A DNA stretch of 46,488 bases. Origin: a virus. The notes beneath the pieces were generated by a model. That model did not search any database, was not told the origin of the DNA, and saw nothing but the letters and a program-made list of their open reading frames with translations. This document shows, piece by piece, positions 1 to 9,540 of the stretch. Positions within the stretch are counted from its first letter, which is position 1. Every line of letters starts with the position of its first letter. The translations under genes were made by a program, and so were the position numbers. The stretch spans positions 1 through 46,488 of IMG/VR virus record IMGVR_UViG_3300028027_000084. The stretch is one strand, 5' to 3'.

Positions 1-1
1 G

Positions 2-409
2 GTCGGCGGGGCAATAGCTATAATTTCGGCATTATCTTCGGGCAATCCAAGTGCGATATTAAAATCTCTAGCCGAAGATTTGGTGAGTGAGGCAGTTGGA
101 GATTTAAAAAATCAAGCGGGCGATGCTGTAAAAGGTGCATTGGATCAAACCGGCGTGTCCGGTATGCAGGACCAGCTTAAAGGAATACAAGATTCTGTTT
201 CTGGTGCAACCGGTGCTGTTACAGACGCTGCAAATACATCCGTAGGCGGTTTGACCGGTGATCTGTCATTATCAAACATGACGCCAACCGTAAATTTATC
301 CGCCGGTACATCAAATTTAAGTTTGTCAGCAATATCAAACCCAGTATCAAGTGCAACATCGGCGATTGGAAGCAAAATAACCGCATTCAACACGCCACCA
401 ACAGGATAA
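2..409 (+). CDS. Tail/baseplate protein, C-terminal part (5' end outside window)
   Basis: The reading frame is open to the left edge; a TTG at 80 is an internal codon candidate, and nothing favours it as the real start. The visible 135 residues begin with a Gly/Ala/Ile-rich hydrophobic run and continue as a Gly/Ser/Ala/Thr-rich low-complexity tail ending in TPPTG. No catalytic motif is visible. The position just before gp25-like and gp6-like genes suggests a baseplate or hub protein, but I do not recognise the family. The low-complexity end resembles flexible C-termini of structural proteins. That it is a tail protein is inference from neighbours only. Confidence 0.6.
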   Translation, partial: VGGAIAIISALSSGNPSAILKSLAEDLVSEAVGDLKNQAGDAVKGALDQTGVSGMQDQLKGIQDSVSGATGAVTDAANTSVGGLTGDLSLSNMTPTVNLSAGTSNLSLSAISNPVSSATSAIGSKITAFNTPPTG

Positions 410-424
410 TTATCAAAAATAGGT

Positions 425-434
425 TATATTTATA
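425..434 (+). promoter_or_regulatory. Candidate late promoter, TATATTTATA
   Basis: This is the full ten-base form of the motif repeated through the window. It lies 15 bases before the ATG at 450 with an AAGGA ribosome site between them. Promoter function is inferred from recurrence and placement. Confidence 0.5.
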
Positions 435-449
435 TAAGGAATCATATAT

Positions 450-902
450 ATGAAAAAGACAGAACTAGTAGAAATCATCAGAACAGTCGTTCGGGAAGAA
501 ATTAATAATTCTCTCCCGCAATTTCTCATGGAAGTTTTGGCAGAAAAAATTTCCAATCAAACGGTATTAAGTGAACAAGGTGCAACCGCGCCAGTTCAAC
601 CAGCGGCTGCTCCTAGAAGAAGCCCAAGTGTTGCACTAGACGCCCCATTAAAACAGGCACCTGTACAAGCGCCGCGCATGTTCTCTAGCAATCCAGCATT
701 GAATGCTGTGCTAAATGAAACCGTCGGAGGCGTTCCGTTAGAAGCGGACACGGGACCATCGGCTATGGACACCATCGCAAATCTACCAAAGCAAGTATTA
801 GCAGAAAACAAAGAAGTTGCCGCAGTAGCATCGGCTTTGACTCGCGATTATTCTCAAATGATGAAGGCAATCGACGCCAAGGCAAAAGCAAAACGTATAT
901 AA
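450..902 (+). CDS. Small phage protein with N-terminal head-type peptide
   Basis: Unrecognised 150-residue protein. Its start is supported by AAGGA about 10 bases upstream. Residues 1-25 form an amphipathic helix with the pattern ELVEIIRTVVREEI, very like the N-termini of several small proteins in the head cluster (43050, 43546, 44723) and the 125-residue protein at 15489. Residues about 45-80 are Pro/Ala-rich and probably disordered, and the C-terminus is a basic helix (DAKAKAKRI). It begins the unit that continues into gp25-like and gp6-like genes, with one base before the next ATG. A structural or internal role is likely; the function is unknown. Confidence 0.75.
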   Translation: MKKTELVEIIRTVVREEINNSLPQFLMEVLAEKISNQTVLSEQGATAPVQPAAAPRRSPSVALDAPLKQAPVQAPRMFSSNPALNAVLNETVGGVPLEADTGPSAMDTIANLPKQVLAENKEVAAVASALTRDYSQMMKAIDAKAKAKRI

Positions 903-903
903 A

Positions 904-1308
904 ATGGCAATCGGCACACAACCATATGGCATAACTTTACCCATAACACATGGGCCGCAAGGTTATTTTAACCAAAGTTATAGTGTGCTTGAGCAAGTAA
1001 AGTCCAACCTCAATTTGTTGTTAAAAACAAAAAAAGGAGAGCGTCGTATGAGTCCAGAATTTGGATCTGGTCTATGGTCTGTTTTGTTTGAGAACAATAC
1101 AGAAGATTTGACTCCAATCATCGACAGCACTATCAGAAAAGATATTGCTCGTTGGATGGGTTATGTTAATGTTCAATCTATAAACGTCGAAAACAATCAA
1201 GACGGCAACTATAACAGATTAAATGTTTCTGTTTCATTTACGGTTCCGTCAGCTGGAATCACCCAAACTCAAAATTTAGACGTAGCAATGACCACCAATA
1301 ACATATGA
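904..1308 (+). CDS. gp25: Baseplate wedge protein, gp25-like
   Basis: 134 residues, close to T4 gp25 (132). The family is the GPW/gp25 lysozyme-like wedge fold, which in contractile machines starts sheath assembly at the baseplate. Visible hallmarks are the N-terminal S-V-L-E-Q-V-K-S-N segment, the central KKGERRMSPEFGSGLW block that is the most conserved part of the family, and the following helix with I-x-x-T-I-R-K-D-I-A-R-W. It overlaps the next gene by ATGA, so the two wedge proteins are probably translationally coupled, matching the usual gp25-gp6 adjacency. Despite historical naming there is no reason to assign lytic activity. Confidence 0.92.
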   Translation: MAIGTQPYGITLPITHGPQGYFNQSYSVLEQVKSNLNLLLKTKKGERRMSPEFGSGLWSVLFENNTEDLTPIIDSTIRKDIARWMGYVNVQSINVENNQDGNYNRLNVSVSFTVPSAGITQTQNLDVAMTTNNI

Positions 1309-3260
1309 TTTTAGACACACCAAAATCTTTTCAGCCAGGCAAACGAGACATTAAATATCTCAACAAGGATTTTTCACAGTTAAAATCTTCGTTGACGGAG
1401 TTTGCTAAAACATATTACCCAAACTCATATAAAGACTTTAGTGAAGCATCTACGGGTATGATGTTTATTGAAATGGCGGCATATGTTGGCGACGTATTGT
1501 CATATTATATAGACTATCAATTTAAAGAGTCTATGCTTGCGAACGCAGAAGAACGCCAAAATATTATTGATTCGGCACGCTCTTTAAGTTATAAAACAAA
1601 ACCATCGGGTCCAAGTGTAACAAAGTTGGATGTGTATCAATTGATACCTGCAAAATTAGACGGTGATGGAAATCCATCGCCGGATATGAGCTATGCTCAA
1701 ATAATAAAGCCCGGTATGGCTACTGTAAGTGATACAGGAGTTCCGTTCTTAACTAGCGTACCGGTTGACTTCACGGTTGATACCAAAAATGACCCATTAG
1801 AAATTTCCGTGTATCAAAGAAATCCAGCAGGACAACCTGAATTTTATGTATTAAAGAAAACGGTTGATGCGTTCTCCGGTCAAATCGTTTCTAAAGATGT
1901 TTCCGTTTCGGCTGCTACACCATTTTACAAGATATATTTGTCTGACACAAACATCATTGAAGTATTTGATGTATATGACGCTGACGGCAATAGATGGTAT
2001 GAAACAGATTATCTTGCACAAGACTTGGTTCCTATAGAGTCTGAAAACATATTCAAGAACGACATGTCACTTTCTACATACAGAGACACCGTTCCATTCT
2101 TGCTAAAATATTTAAGAACTTCAAAGAGATTTGTCACCGGAGTTCAAGCAGACAATACAACATTCTTGGAATTTGGTTCTGGTACAAATATATCAGATGA
2201 CGAAATTATTATCCCGAATGTTTATACCGTTGGAAAACCTTCTACATTTAGAAACGAAAGTGTTTCGTATGATCCAGCAAATTTCTTGTCATCAAGAGCA
2301 TTTGGACAAGCACCAAGCAATACAACATTAACAATCAGATATATCACCGGCGGTGGATTGCAGAGTAATGTAAATGCCAACGCTATCAAAAATACAACCA
2401 ACATAGAATTCTTTGGTGATATTACCGAGTTGCCCGTATTTGAACAAAATTTAACCAGTCTTGTAAGACGCTCTATCAAAGTAAACAACCCAGTGCCAGC
2501 TTCTGGTGGTCGTGGTCCAGAAACAGACGACGAAATTAGAAACAATGCACTTGCCAATTGCGCATCTCAAGGTAGAGCAGTTACACAAAAAGATTATGTT
2601 GTAAGAACATACGGAATGCCGTCAAAGTTTGGTTCTATTGCCAAGGCATACGCCGTAACAGACTCTCAATTAGATCCGGCAAACATACAGGCTCAACCAA
2701 ATGACACTGTTACAAGTTCATTGTCACCGGCTAGTACAAACACAAAGTATATAGCACCAAACAACCCATTTGCTGTAAACTTGTATATTCTAGGATATGA
2801 CACTAACCAACGTTTGATTAACACCAACGAGGCTATTCGTCAAAACTTAACAAACTACTTAAATCAATACAGAATGTTGACAGATAGCGTTAATTTGATT
2901 GATGGATATATCATCAATATTGGCGTGGATTTCACTATTGTTGCTTATAAAAACTATAATAAACGTGAAGTTTTGGCTAATTGCTTAACTTTGGTTCAAA
3001 ATTTCTTTGATATAAACAATATTCAATTCTGCGAACCTATCAACTTGAGCAGATTGGAGCTAGAAATAGCCAAAGTGGACGGCGTACAGTCGGTTTCTTC
3101 ATTAAAAGTAAAGAATTTGACTGCCCGCGACGGCGACTATTCACCGTATGAATATGATATACTCAAAGCAACCAAAGACAAGGTTGTATATCCATCCGTT
3201 GACCCATCCGTATTTGAAGTTCGCTTTCCGTCCAAAGACATTATTGGCAGAGTGGCATAA
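1305..3260 (+). CDS. gp6: Baseplate wedge protein, gp6/J-like
   Basis: 651 residues, close to T4 gp6 (660). In T4-type baseplates gp6 dimers form the iris ring joining the wedges. Supporting features are the N-terminal SEASTGMMFIEMAAYVGDVL stretch with the following SYYIDYQFKE, typical of gp6/baseplate J proteins, the central E-T-D-D-E-I-R-N-N-A segment before an R-A-V-T-Q-K-D-Y-V motif, and a C-terminal alpha/beta region. It is coupled to gp25-like by a 4-base overlap. A 54-base gap with a TATATTTATA element follows, so the next gene probably starts a new unit. Confidence 0.9.
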   Translation: MILDTPKSFQPGKRDIKYLNKDFSQLKSSLTEFAKTYYPNSYKDFSEASTGMMFIEMAAYVGDVLSYYIDYQFKESMLANAEERQNIIDSARSLSYKTKPSGPSVTKLDVYQLIPAKLDGDGNPSPDMSYAQIIKPGMATVSDTGVPFLTSVPVDFTVDTKNDPLEISVYQRNPAGQPEFYVLKKTVDAFSGQIVSKDVSVSAATPFYKIYLSDTNIIEVFDVYDADGNRWYETDYLAQDLVPIESENIFKNDMSLSTYRDTVPFLLKYLRTSKRFVTGVQADNTTFLEFGSGTNISDDEIIIPNVYTVGKPSTFRNESVSYDPANFLSSRAFGQAPSNTTLTIRYITGGGLQSNVNANAIKNTTNIEFFGDITELPVFEQNLTSLVRRSIKVNNPVPASGGRGPETDDEIRNNALANCASQGRAVTQKDYVVRTYGMPSKFGSIAKAYAVTDSQLDPANIQAQPNDTVTSSLSPASTNTKYIAPNNPFAVNLYILGYDTNQRLINTNEAIRQNLTNYLNQYRMLTDSVNLIDGYIINIGVDFTIVAYKNYNKREVLANCLTLVQNFFDINNIQFCEPINLSRLELEIAKVDGVQSVSSLKVKNLTARDGDYSPYEYDILKATKDKVVYPSVDPSVFEVRFPSKDIIGRVA

Positions 3261-3286
3261 ATATAGCCCCAAATATATGTCGGGTG

Positions 3287-3296
3287 TATATTTATA
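3287..3296 (+). promoter_or_regulatory. Candidate late promoter, TATATTTATA
   Basis: The motif lies 18 bases before the ATG at 3315 with AAGGA between them, giving a normal short leader if transcription starts just after it. Confidence 0.5.
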
Positions 3297-3314
3297 AAGT
3301 AAGGAATATAGCAC

Positions 3315-4649
3315 ATGCATTACTTTTTATATCCAACCAAAGATACTACCATCAGCAATGAGCCAGCGTTCATGTTTAAAAACATGGGGTTGGACGAAAT
3401 TCTTGAAGTTGAAAAACGGGTATCTTATGGCAGTTGCTCAAGTGAAGGAACATATTCCACATTAATTTCTTTCACCAGTTCAAGCATTGAACTTTTAAGC
3501 GGTTCAATGTCTGCGTCTTTTAATTCAGGTTCAACCGACCCAAGAGTTGTATCAAGTTCATATATCCAAACCAGTCAAGTTACTCAAGGTTCTGTATTAT
3601 CAAGAGCCTTGTTACAATTTGATTTGAGTGATATATCAGCTTCTATAGTTTGTAACAAGATAGTCAATCCGCGCTTTTATCTTGTTCTAAAAACATGTGA
3701 ATCTAAAGAGGTTCCTGTAAAATATACACTTGCCGCATATCCAATTTCTCAATCTTGGGGAATGGGTTCTGGATATAAGTATGATGGTCAAGCTGCGTCG
3801 GATGGAGCAAATTGGAAGTTTGCTGATGGATTCTCCGAAAAATGGATGAGTGGATCTTTGACAGATTGTAGCGGCGGCGGCGTTTGGTGGGTTTCTGCAA
3901 GCTTACTAGGTTCTGGTTCTGGATATGCTCAACCTCCATACAACAATCCATATAACCCTTTTCCAAATTGCGGCGACCATTATGTTCCGCCAGCAACTTC
4001 ATCTTATATAGCGCCAGTTACTGGTGGATATGCTTGCACTCAATCGTTTGATTATCAAACCAGTGATGTTCGTATGGATGTAACTCCAATTGTAGAAGCA
4101 TGGCTAACAAGTGGAATTGAAAATAACGGATTGATTGTATTACATAGCGACGAATCAAGTTCTATTGATTATGGAAAATTAAGATTCTTCTCTAAAGAAA
4201 CCAATACAATATATTCTCCATACCTAGATGTTTCGTGGGCAGATGCAATTATTGAAACCGGCAGTGCCGACCCAATTCAATTAAGAGATGCCGTTGTTAA
4301 TATGAAGAATCTTGCTAAAGAATATAAGCACGGCTCTATTTTAAGAATGGATGTAACTTCAAGAAAGCGTTATCCACAAAAAACATTTACAAACAAACTT
4401 TCGGACTATTTGACTCCGTATTATCTACCAAGTTCAAGTTTCTATTCTATTAAAGATGCCGAAACCGAAGAGTCTGTATTGCCATACGACGAATATACCA
4501 GATTAAGTTTTGATTCATATGGAAATTATTTTATGTTGGATACCACGGGTCTTCCTCAAGAAAGATATTACAAGGTAGAAATTCGTTCAGAGCAAAGTGG
4601 CTCTATAATGACATACTCAATTCCAACCGCATTCAAAATTTCTAGATGA
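3315..4649 (+). CDS. DNRLRE-domain-like tail/baseplate protein
   Basis: 444 residues. About residues 90-310 match the pattern of DNRLRE beta-sandwich domains found on surface and adhesive proteins: a strand with S-R-A-L-L-Q-F-D-L-S, a later V-R-M-D-V-T-P-I-V-E-A-W-L segment, then G-L-I-V-L with an F-x-S-K-E-T-N turn and a final Y-S-P-Y-L-D-V-S-W strand. The C-terminal ~130 residues form a separate beta-rich region. The N-terminal Y-P-T-K-D-T-T-I is also typical of proteins opening directly into such a fold. It shares ATGA overlaps with the small gene downstream. A baseplate-peripheral decoration or fibre-attachment role is inferred. Start is supported by AAGGA upstream. Confidence 0.65.
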   Translation: MHYFLYPTKDTTISNEPAFMFKNMGLDEILEVEKRVSYGSCSSEGTYSTLISFTSSSIELLSGSMSASFNSGSTDPRVVSSSYIQTSQVTQGSVLSRALLQFDLSDISASIVCNKIVNPRFYLVLKTCESKEVPVKYTLAAYPISQSWGMGSGYKYDGQAASDGANWKFADGFSEKWMSGSLTDCSGGGVWWVSASLLGSGSGYAQPPYNNPYNPFPNCGDHYVPPATSSYIAPVTGGYACTQSFDYQTSDVRMDVTPIVEAWLTSGIENNGLIVLHSDESSSIDYGKLRFFSKETNTIYSPYLDVSWADAIIETGSADPIQLRDAVVNMKNLAKEYKHGSILRMDVTSRKRYPQKTFTNKLSDYLTPYYLPSSSFYSIKDAETEESVLPYDEYTRLSFDSYGNYFMLDTTGLPQERYYKVEIRSEQSGSIMTYSIPTAFKISR

Positions 4650-4867
4650 ACGCAAATCCATACTTGACTGGGTATAAACAAGCAGACGTTGAAAAACTAT
4701 ATATCAGTGGATCAATAATCCCGAATATAGATTCGTATGCTAACTTGGTTATCCAGAATGTTCAAGGGGAAATGTATTCATCCTCAATTACTATACCTTT
4801 ACAAAACGTGGTATATAATCCAATCAAGGTTCAAACAAGATACGACGTTACATTTAATCAGTTATGA
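4646..4867 (+). CDS. Small coupled baseplate-region protein
   Basis: 73 residues, unrecognised. Both ends are ATGA overlaps, with the DNRLRE-like gene before it and the 1541-residue gene after it, which strongly supports it as real and co-translated. The sequence has a Y-I-S-G-S-I-I-P strand and alternating hydrophobic residues, so a small beta protein is likely. Being sandwiched between two structural genes suggests an assembly or connector role, which cannot be tested from sequence alone. Confidence 0.75.
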   Translation: MNANPYLTGYKQADVEKLYISGSIIPNIDSYANLVIQNVQGEMYSSSITIPLQNVVYNPIKVQTRYDVTFNQL

Positions 4868-7800
4868 ATTTCAATGATATAACATACAGAAATATTTCAA
4901 CGTCGTCTTTGAGCGTAGGTTCATTTCTTTCCAAAGATGATTTGACCTTCTTTACAGATGATAATACTTCTGTAAACTTTCCGTTTGGTAAATCGGATAA
5001 AGACGTAGCAAAATTGACTGTATATAATTTTGATGAAAGTATTGTAACATCATCAATGATATATGCCGGTGGAACATATAAAGCACATACACAATCGTTT
5101 TATGATGTAACCAACAAATATGTTTCATATTCATATACAAAGTTCAACAGCGATTGGCCAATATTAACAAGCGAAACAAGTTCATTGTTCCTAGACTTGT
5201 CTAAAGAACTTAACAAGTTGAGTATCCTTGATGGAAATTACAAAGTTGTAATAGAACTATTAAGAAACTCGGTTGGTTCTGAAATGTCGTCGGACGATAA
5301 ACTAATCATTGACACTATTTCAACCAATCGCGATGAAATATATTTGATACCAAAGTCTCTCAAGGGTACAACATCAGAACTAGTCACAGAGTATGATATT
5401 TTCTCCAACAACCAACTTCAAATAAAGAACGTTGTTGATGATATAATAGACTCACTGTCTTCTCCGCAGATATACACAACATATTATGTTGCTAAGAAAG
5501 AAGATTTGGCTGGACTAGAAGCTCTTAAAAAGAATTATGGTTTTAGTCAAAGAGGTGTAGATACAAGTAGTGATACAGACGTTATATCATTTGTTACCGA
5601 TATTTACTATGGAGTTAAAAAAGGAAATTTAAGAAACAACGGACAGATTGCATCAAATGATATTATTGGCATATACGACCAATTCAAAAATTGGTTGTAT
5701 CAAAACTATGAAGCCGGTGCCACATTCCAAGATATTCGTGACTATTATTACAGCCTATTCAATTATGTTGTAAATCAAGAACTCAACAGAATAACAAACA
5801 AAAAACCAGATGATTATGATTTGGTTGTTGGATTCTTACAAAAGATATACTACAACATCATATTCTATCCAAAGATATATCTACTAGAAATCAAATATAA
5901 TGTAGATTTGTCCGGATACTTCAAGAGCTATATCAATTTAAACTCCGGTCTTTCGGTTTCGTTGCTAAACAAAAAAGTTATAGCATCAAATGACCCAAGC
6001 TACTATAACAAACTTGCTCTAAAGCTAGAATCGCCGCTTCCACTAAATGTAAGCGTCGGTGATGATGTATGGATTACAAACGACTTTGGATTTTTGCCAA
6101 TCGTACAAAACTTATACTACTTCACAAAGCCGTATATCAAGACCATTCCATTGAGAGGTCCAAACTTCTTGGTGCAAATAGAAAGCCAAGGAAATTCTAC
6201 AGAAGCAGTGTCAATGGACCAGTTGATAAATCAAACTGGAAGTGCATATGATGAAATGTTGAGCAAGTTGAGTGTTCCTGCTAATAGCATCATCGACAAC
6301 ACAAACTACAGAAAGTTTGAAAACTTTGTAAATTTTTCTTCTGCCGATTTAAGAATATCTGCGTTTGACTCAAAGAAGGCTCAAATAACAGAACAATATT
6401 CATTGATTGCCGAATTAAACGCGAAGCTAAACGAAAATCCGGATGACCAATTTTACATAAAAGAAAAGTCCGACGCTAACGAAGAAATTGATAGACTTGA
6501 AGCGTCCATGGATGGATATGAAAAATTCTTGTATAACAACGAGCCGTGGTATACAGAACATGCTGCGTCAGCGTCGATGTATGACAAAAACAACGGCAAC
6601 TCTCTTATCAATAATATTCCACAGTTTATCGTAGAAGATTATACAAGTAACCGCGACTATATTGTGTTCGTTGGAATGATTGGTCATTTCTTCGACAATA
6701 TGTCTTTGCTCATAAAGCAAATCACAGAAAAAAATAACTATTCAAACAGTCCAAGTTATGGTATATCTGTTGACATCGTTGAAGATATGCTTGCTTCACT
6801 TGGATGGGATGCTGAAATATCCAAGGAAAACTTGCCGTTGCTATTAGCATCATTCTCTCAAAATAGTTTTGATGTTGGCAGCGACATGTATAACAAGACT
6901 CGCCAACTTTCCGAAGAACAAAGAAATCAAGTTATATGGAAGAGAATACTAAACAGTCTTCCGCATATCTATAAGACCAAGGGTACAGAAGCTTCGTTGT
7001 CTGCATTACTTTCTTGCTTTGGTATTCCAAAGAACATCATCAAGATTAAAGAATATGGCGGCATTCATAAAATTCACAACCTACAAGACACGTCCTTGTA
7101 TATCATAGATGAAGTAAAGTATGAGCCATATTTTAGTGGAAGTGGAGAATACTTCAAGTTAAACTGGACGGGTAGTGCTCAATCTTTAGAATTCAACTTT
7201 GCTTTTGATACAACCAAGACAAGCGAAGAAGGTAAAGTGTTTAGATTAGCAAACTGTTCAGACAAGTGGGTAGTTGGTGCTTATAGAGAAAAAGGAGAAG
7301 TGTGGGGAAGATTGTTCTTTAGTTTAGATGACGGTCTTGGCAATGCCAAAACAATAATGACCGGTAAGGCTCCTATATTCGACGGTAACACATATCATGC
7401 AATGGTTCGTAGAAACAACTCTGTAGATGCATTTGGCGTTTATAGTTTTACTCTAGCAGAAGCGGACCAATACCCAATCAAGTATGATGTATATGTTCAA
7501 CGCGCCGACGATGCTAGAATAACATTCACAGCAACGGGCAGTCAATATATGAGTGGAAGTTATAACGAGAACTTTAGACTAGGTTCATATGTTTATATCG
7601 GAAACTATAATCAAAACACAGCATCACTCAATCTAGATCCAGAAGCTTTCTATGGAAATGTTGATGAAATAAAGATTTGGGAGTGTGCTCTGACCGACGC
7701 AAGATTTGAAAGTCATACACTTCATCAAAATGCATACGATTTAACTTCTCCAAATGCCATGATTTCTGAAAATCTATTCAGAGTATCATTTGAGCGTCCA

Positions 7801-9489
7801 TTGGATTTGAACGAAACCGCATCTGTTGTATTAAACAATTTAGCATTTAGAACAGACTTTCCAACATTTGAAGCAGTCAACTTCCCGTTGGATATACAAC
7901 CATTGCCGCAAAAGACAGATTGTGATCCTGTAAGTGGTTCAGCATTTCCTTGGCAGTTTACAAGAAAAGACACAAGACAAACTGTAAGACTTCCGGATTA
8001 TGGTTCTAACAAATTTAGAAGCAACAAGATTAACTATGTTGAACAAGAATTGGTTTCTGCATTGTCAGCAACCGAGCGTTCTTCTGTAAAGTCAAGTGAG
8101 CTATTATCCGTCGGAGCAAACAAACTTGGAATATTTTTCTCTCCAGCCGAAATACAAAATACCGAAATCATAAAGTTCTTTGGTGAATATCCATTGGGCG
8201 ACTTGATCGGCGATCCTGCGTGCGTATACAAGAATTCATACGAGAAGTTTGAAAAGTTCAAGCAAGTATTTTATGACCAAGGCTTTGGAGCTATAGATTA
8301 TCAATTGTTTATGAATGTTGTCAGATTTTATTTTGACAAAGCAATGTTCAAATATATCAAGTCGATCATTCCAGCAAGAGCAAAACTTGTTGATGGTATA
8401 TTGATCGAACCATCTATTTTAGAAAGACCAAAGATACAACTAAAGCCGCTTACACAAGAAGTAATACAGCAAAAAGTTGGAGATGTACCGGCGCAGACAA
8501 AGATTGCCGCAACCAATCTATTGGCTCACGTTGGAACAACCGCGATAAACAATACAGGCAGAACGATACAGAACGACGTAAATAGCGTATTCTACCCAAC
8601 AGATGCCGACGAATTTGGTTTCTCAATATATTCCGACAATGGTATAACTTATTATAAAGGAGACTATTATCGCGCAGATATTGTTAGAAACAAGAAACAA
8701 TATCAAATATACAATCAATACGCATTACCAAAATCATCATTGGATGATTATGAAAAGAATGTTAACCTTGATGGTACGGTAGATACTATCAGCCGTTCAT
8801 ACTACAAAACAAATTTGGCAAGATTGCCGATGATATATGAATATCCGTTGAATTTTTCTCCACAAAACACTGTAAACTTTAGTGGTAGCATTGGTCTGTA
8901 TTTGGGATTGGCAAATGGAATTGCTGCGTATAGTTCTAGTGTATCTCATACAATAGACGGTATAATGTATGGACCTGTTACTATATTTGGAGGATATGGA
9001 AATGGTGGAATCATATCACCCGGTATATATGTTACGGCTAGTTATTCAGGAACCAATCCGTTTGTTTTTGCCGGAAACTTTAGTGTGAGTAGCAGCTTGC
9101 AGATGTTTGAGGGTACAATACAAGTATTGGGAACACCAACAACTGCATACAGTGGATTGTTCAAGTCCAAGAATCCAGAATTTTCCATATTTGATGAATT
9201 TAGAAATAAAACATATGGACCTGGATTTGGACCTGTTAGATACGGAATTGACTATAGAAAGAACATATCTGTTCAAAACTATCCATATAATGCCGAGATA
9301 TTAAATGGTTATTATCATACCCATTATAAATACACAAAGCAGCAATTCTCTCAAAAAGACATAAACTTATACGACCAATCAAATACCACATTTAACTGGA
9401 AAAAGGGTAGTCAAAATAAAAAAACTACCATAGACCCTAGAACTGGTCTTTTGGATAATAGCGACCCCGTTGAAACAAAAACGGTATAA
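4864..9489 (+). CDS. Large baseplate protein with tail-protein-I-like segment and LamG-like domain
   Basis: 1541 residues. Residues about 500-560 are a charged coiled-coil-like stretch. Residues about 690-735 contain L-P-H-I-Y-K-T-K-G-T-E followed by S-L-S-A-L-L-S-C-F-G-I-P and E-Y-G-G, a pattern seen in tail protein I-type baseplate proteins. Residues about 760-960 look like a concanavalin/LamG-like sandwich: F-N-F-A-F-D, a D-G-N-T-Y-H-A-M-V-R-R strand, then Y-I-G-N-Y and G-N-V-D-E-I-K-I-W. The C-terminal ~550 residues are Tyr/Asn-rich beta structure. Position after gp25-gp6 suggests the place taken by gp7 or other large wedge proteins in T4, but similarity to gp7 itself is not evident. A carbohydrate-binding role for LamG is possible. 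Confidence 0.7.
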   Translation: MNFNDITYRNISTSSLSVGSFLSKDDLTFFTDDNTSVNFPFGKSDKDVAKLTVYNFDESIVTSSMIYAGGTYKAHTQSFYDVTNKYVSYSYTKFNSDWPILTSETSSLFLDLSKELNKLSILDGNYKVVIELLRNSVGSEMSSDDKLIIDTISTNRDEIYLIPKSLKGTTSELVTEYDIFSNNQLQIKNVVDDIIDSLSSPQIYTTYYVAKKEDLAGLEALKKNYGFSQRGVDTSSDTDVISFVTDIYYGVKKGNLRNNGQIASNDIIGIYDQFKNWLYQNYEAGATFQDIRDYYYSLFNYVVNQELNRITNKKPDDYDLVVGFLQKIYYNIIFYPKIYLLEIKYNVDLSGYFKSYINLNSGLSVSLLNKKVIASNDPSYYNKLALKLESPLPLNVSVGDDVWITNDFGFLPIVQNLYYFTKPYIKTIPLRGPNFLVQIESQGNSTEAVSMDQLINQTGSAYDEMLSKLSVPANSIIDNTNYRKFENFVNFSSADLRISAFDSKKAQITEQYSLIAELNAKLNENPDDQFYIKEKSDANEEIDRLEASMDGYEKFLYNNEPWYTEHAASASMYDKNNGNSLINNIPQFIVEDYTSNRDYIVFVGMIGHFFDNMSLLIKQITEKNNYSNSPSYGISVDIVEDMLASLGWDAEISKENLPLLLASFSQNSFDVGSDMYNKTRQLSEEQRNQVIWKRILNSLPHIYKTKGTEASLSALLSCFGIPKNIIKIKEYGGIHKIHNLQDTSLYIIDEVKYEPYFSGSGEYFKLNWTGSAQSLEFNFAFDTTKTSEEGKVFRLANCSDKWVVGAYREKGEVWGRLFFSLDDGLGNAKTIMTGKAPIFDGNTYHAMVRRNNSVDAFGVYSFTLAEADQYPIKYDVYVQRADDARITFTATGSQYMSGSYNENFRLGSYVYIGNYNQNTASLNLDPEAFYGNVDEIKIWECALTDARFESHTLHQNAYDLTSPNAMISENLFRVSFERPLDLNETASVVLNNLAFRTDFPTFEAVNFPLDIQPLPQKTDCDPVSGSAFPWQFTRKDTRQTVRLPDYGSNKFRSNKINYVEQELVSALSATERSSVKSSELLSVGANKLGIFFSPAEIQNTEIIKFFGEYPLGDLIGDPACVYKNSYEKFEKFKQVFYDQGFGAIDYQLFMNVVRFYFDKAMFKYIKSIIPARAKLVDGILIEPSILERPKIQLKPLTQEVIQQKVGDVPAQTKIAATNLLAHVGTTAINNTGRTIQNDVNSVFYPTDADEFGFSIYSDNGITYYKGDYYRADIVRNKKQYQIYNQYALPKSSLDDYEKNVNLDGTVDTISRSYYKTNLARLPMIYEYPLNFSPQNTVNFSGSIGLYLGLANGIAAYSSSVSHTIDGIMYGPVTIFGGYGNGGIISPGIYVTASYSGTNPFVFAGNFSVSSSLQMFEGTIQVLGTPTTAYSGLFKSKNPEFSIFDEFRNKTYGPGFGPVRYGIDYRKNISVQNYPYNAEILNGYYHTHYKYTKQQFSQKDINLYDQSNTTFNWKKGSQNKKTTIDPRTGLLDNSDPVETKTV

Positions 9490-9514
9490 AATGTGAATAA
9501 AAGTAAAACATATA

Positions 9515-9524
9515 TATATTTATT
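9515..9524 (+). promoter_or_regulatory. Candidate late promoter, TATATTTATT
   Basis: It sits in the 51-base gap before the 208-residue gene, 16 bases from its ATG, embedded in an alternating TA run. Confidence 0.45.
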
Positions 9525-9540
9525 TAGAAAGTAACACTAT

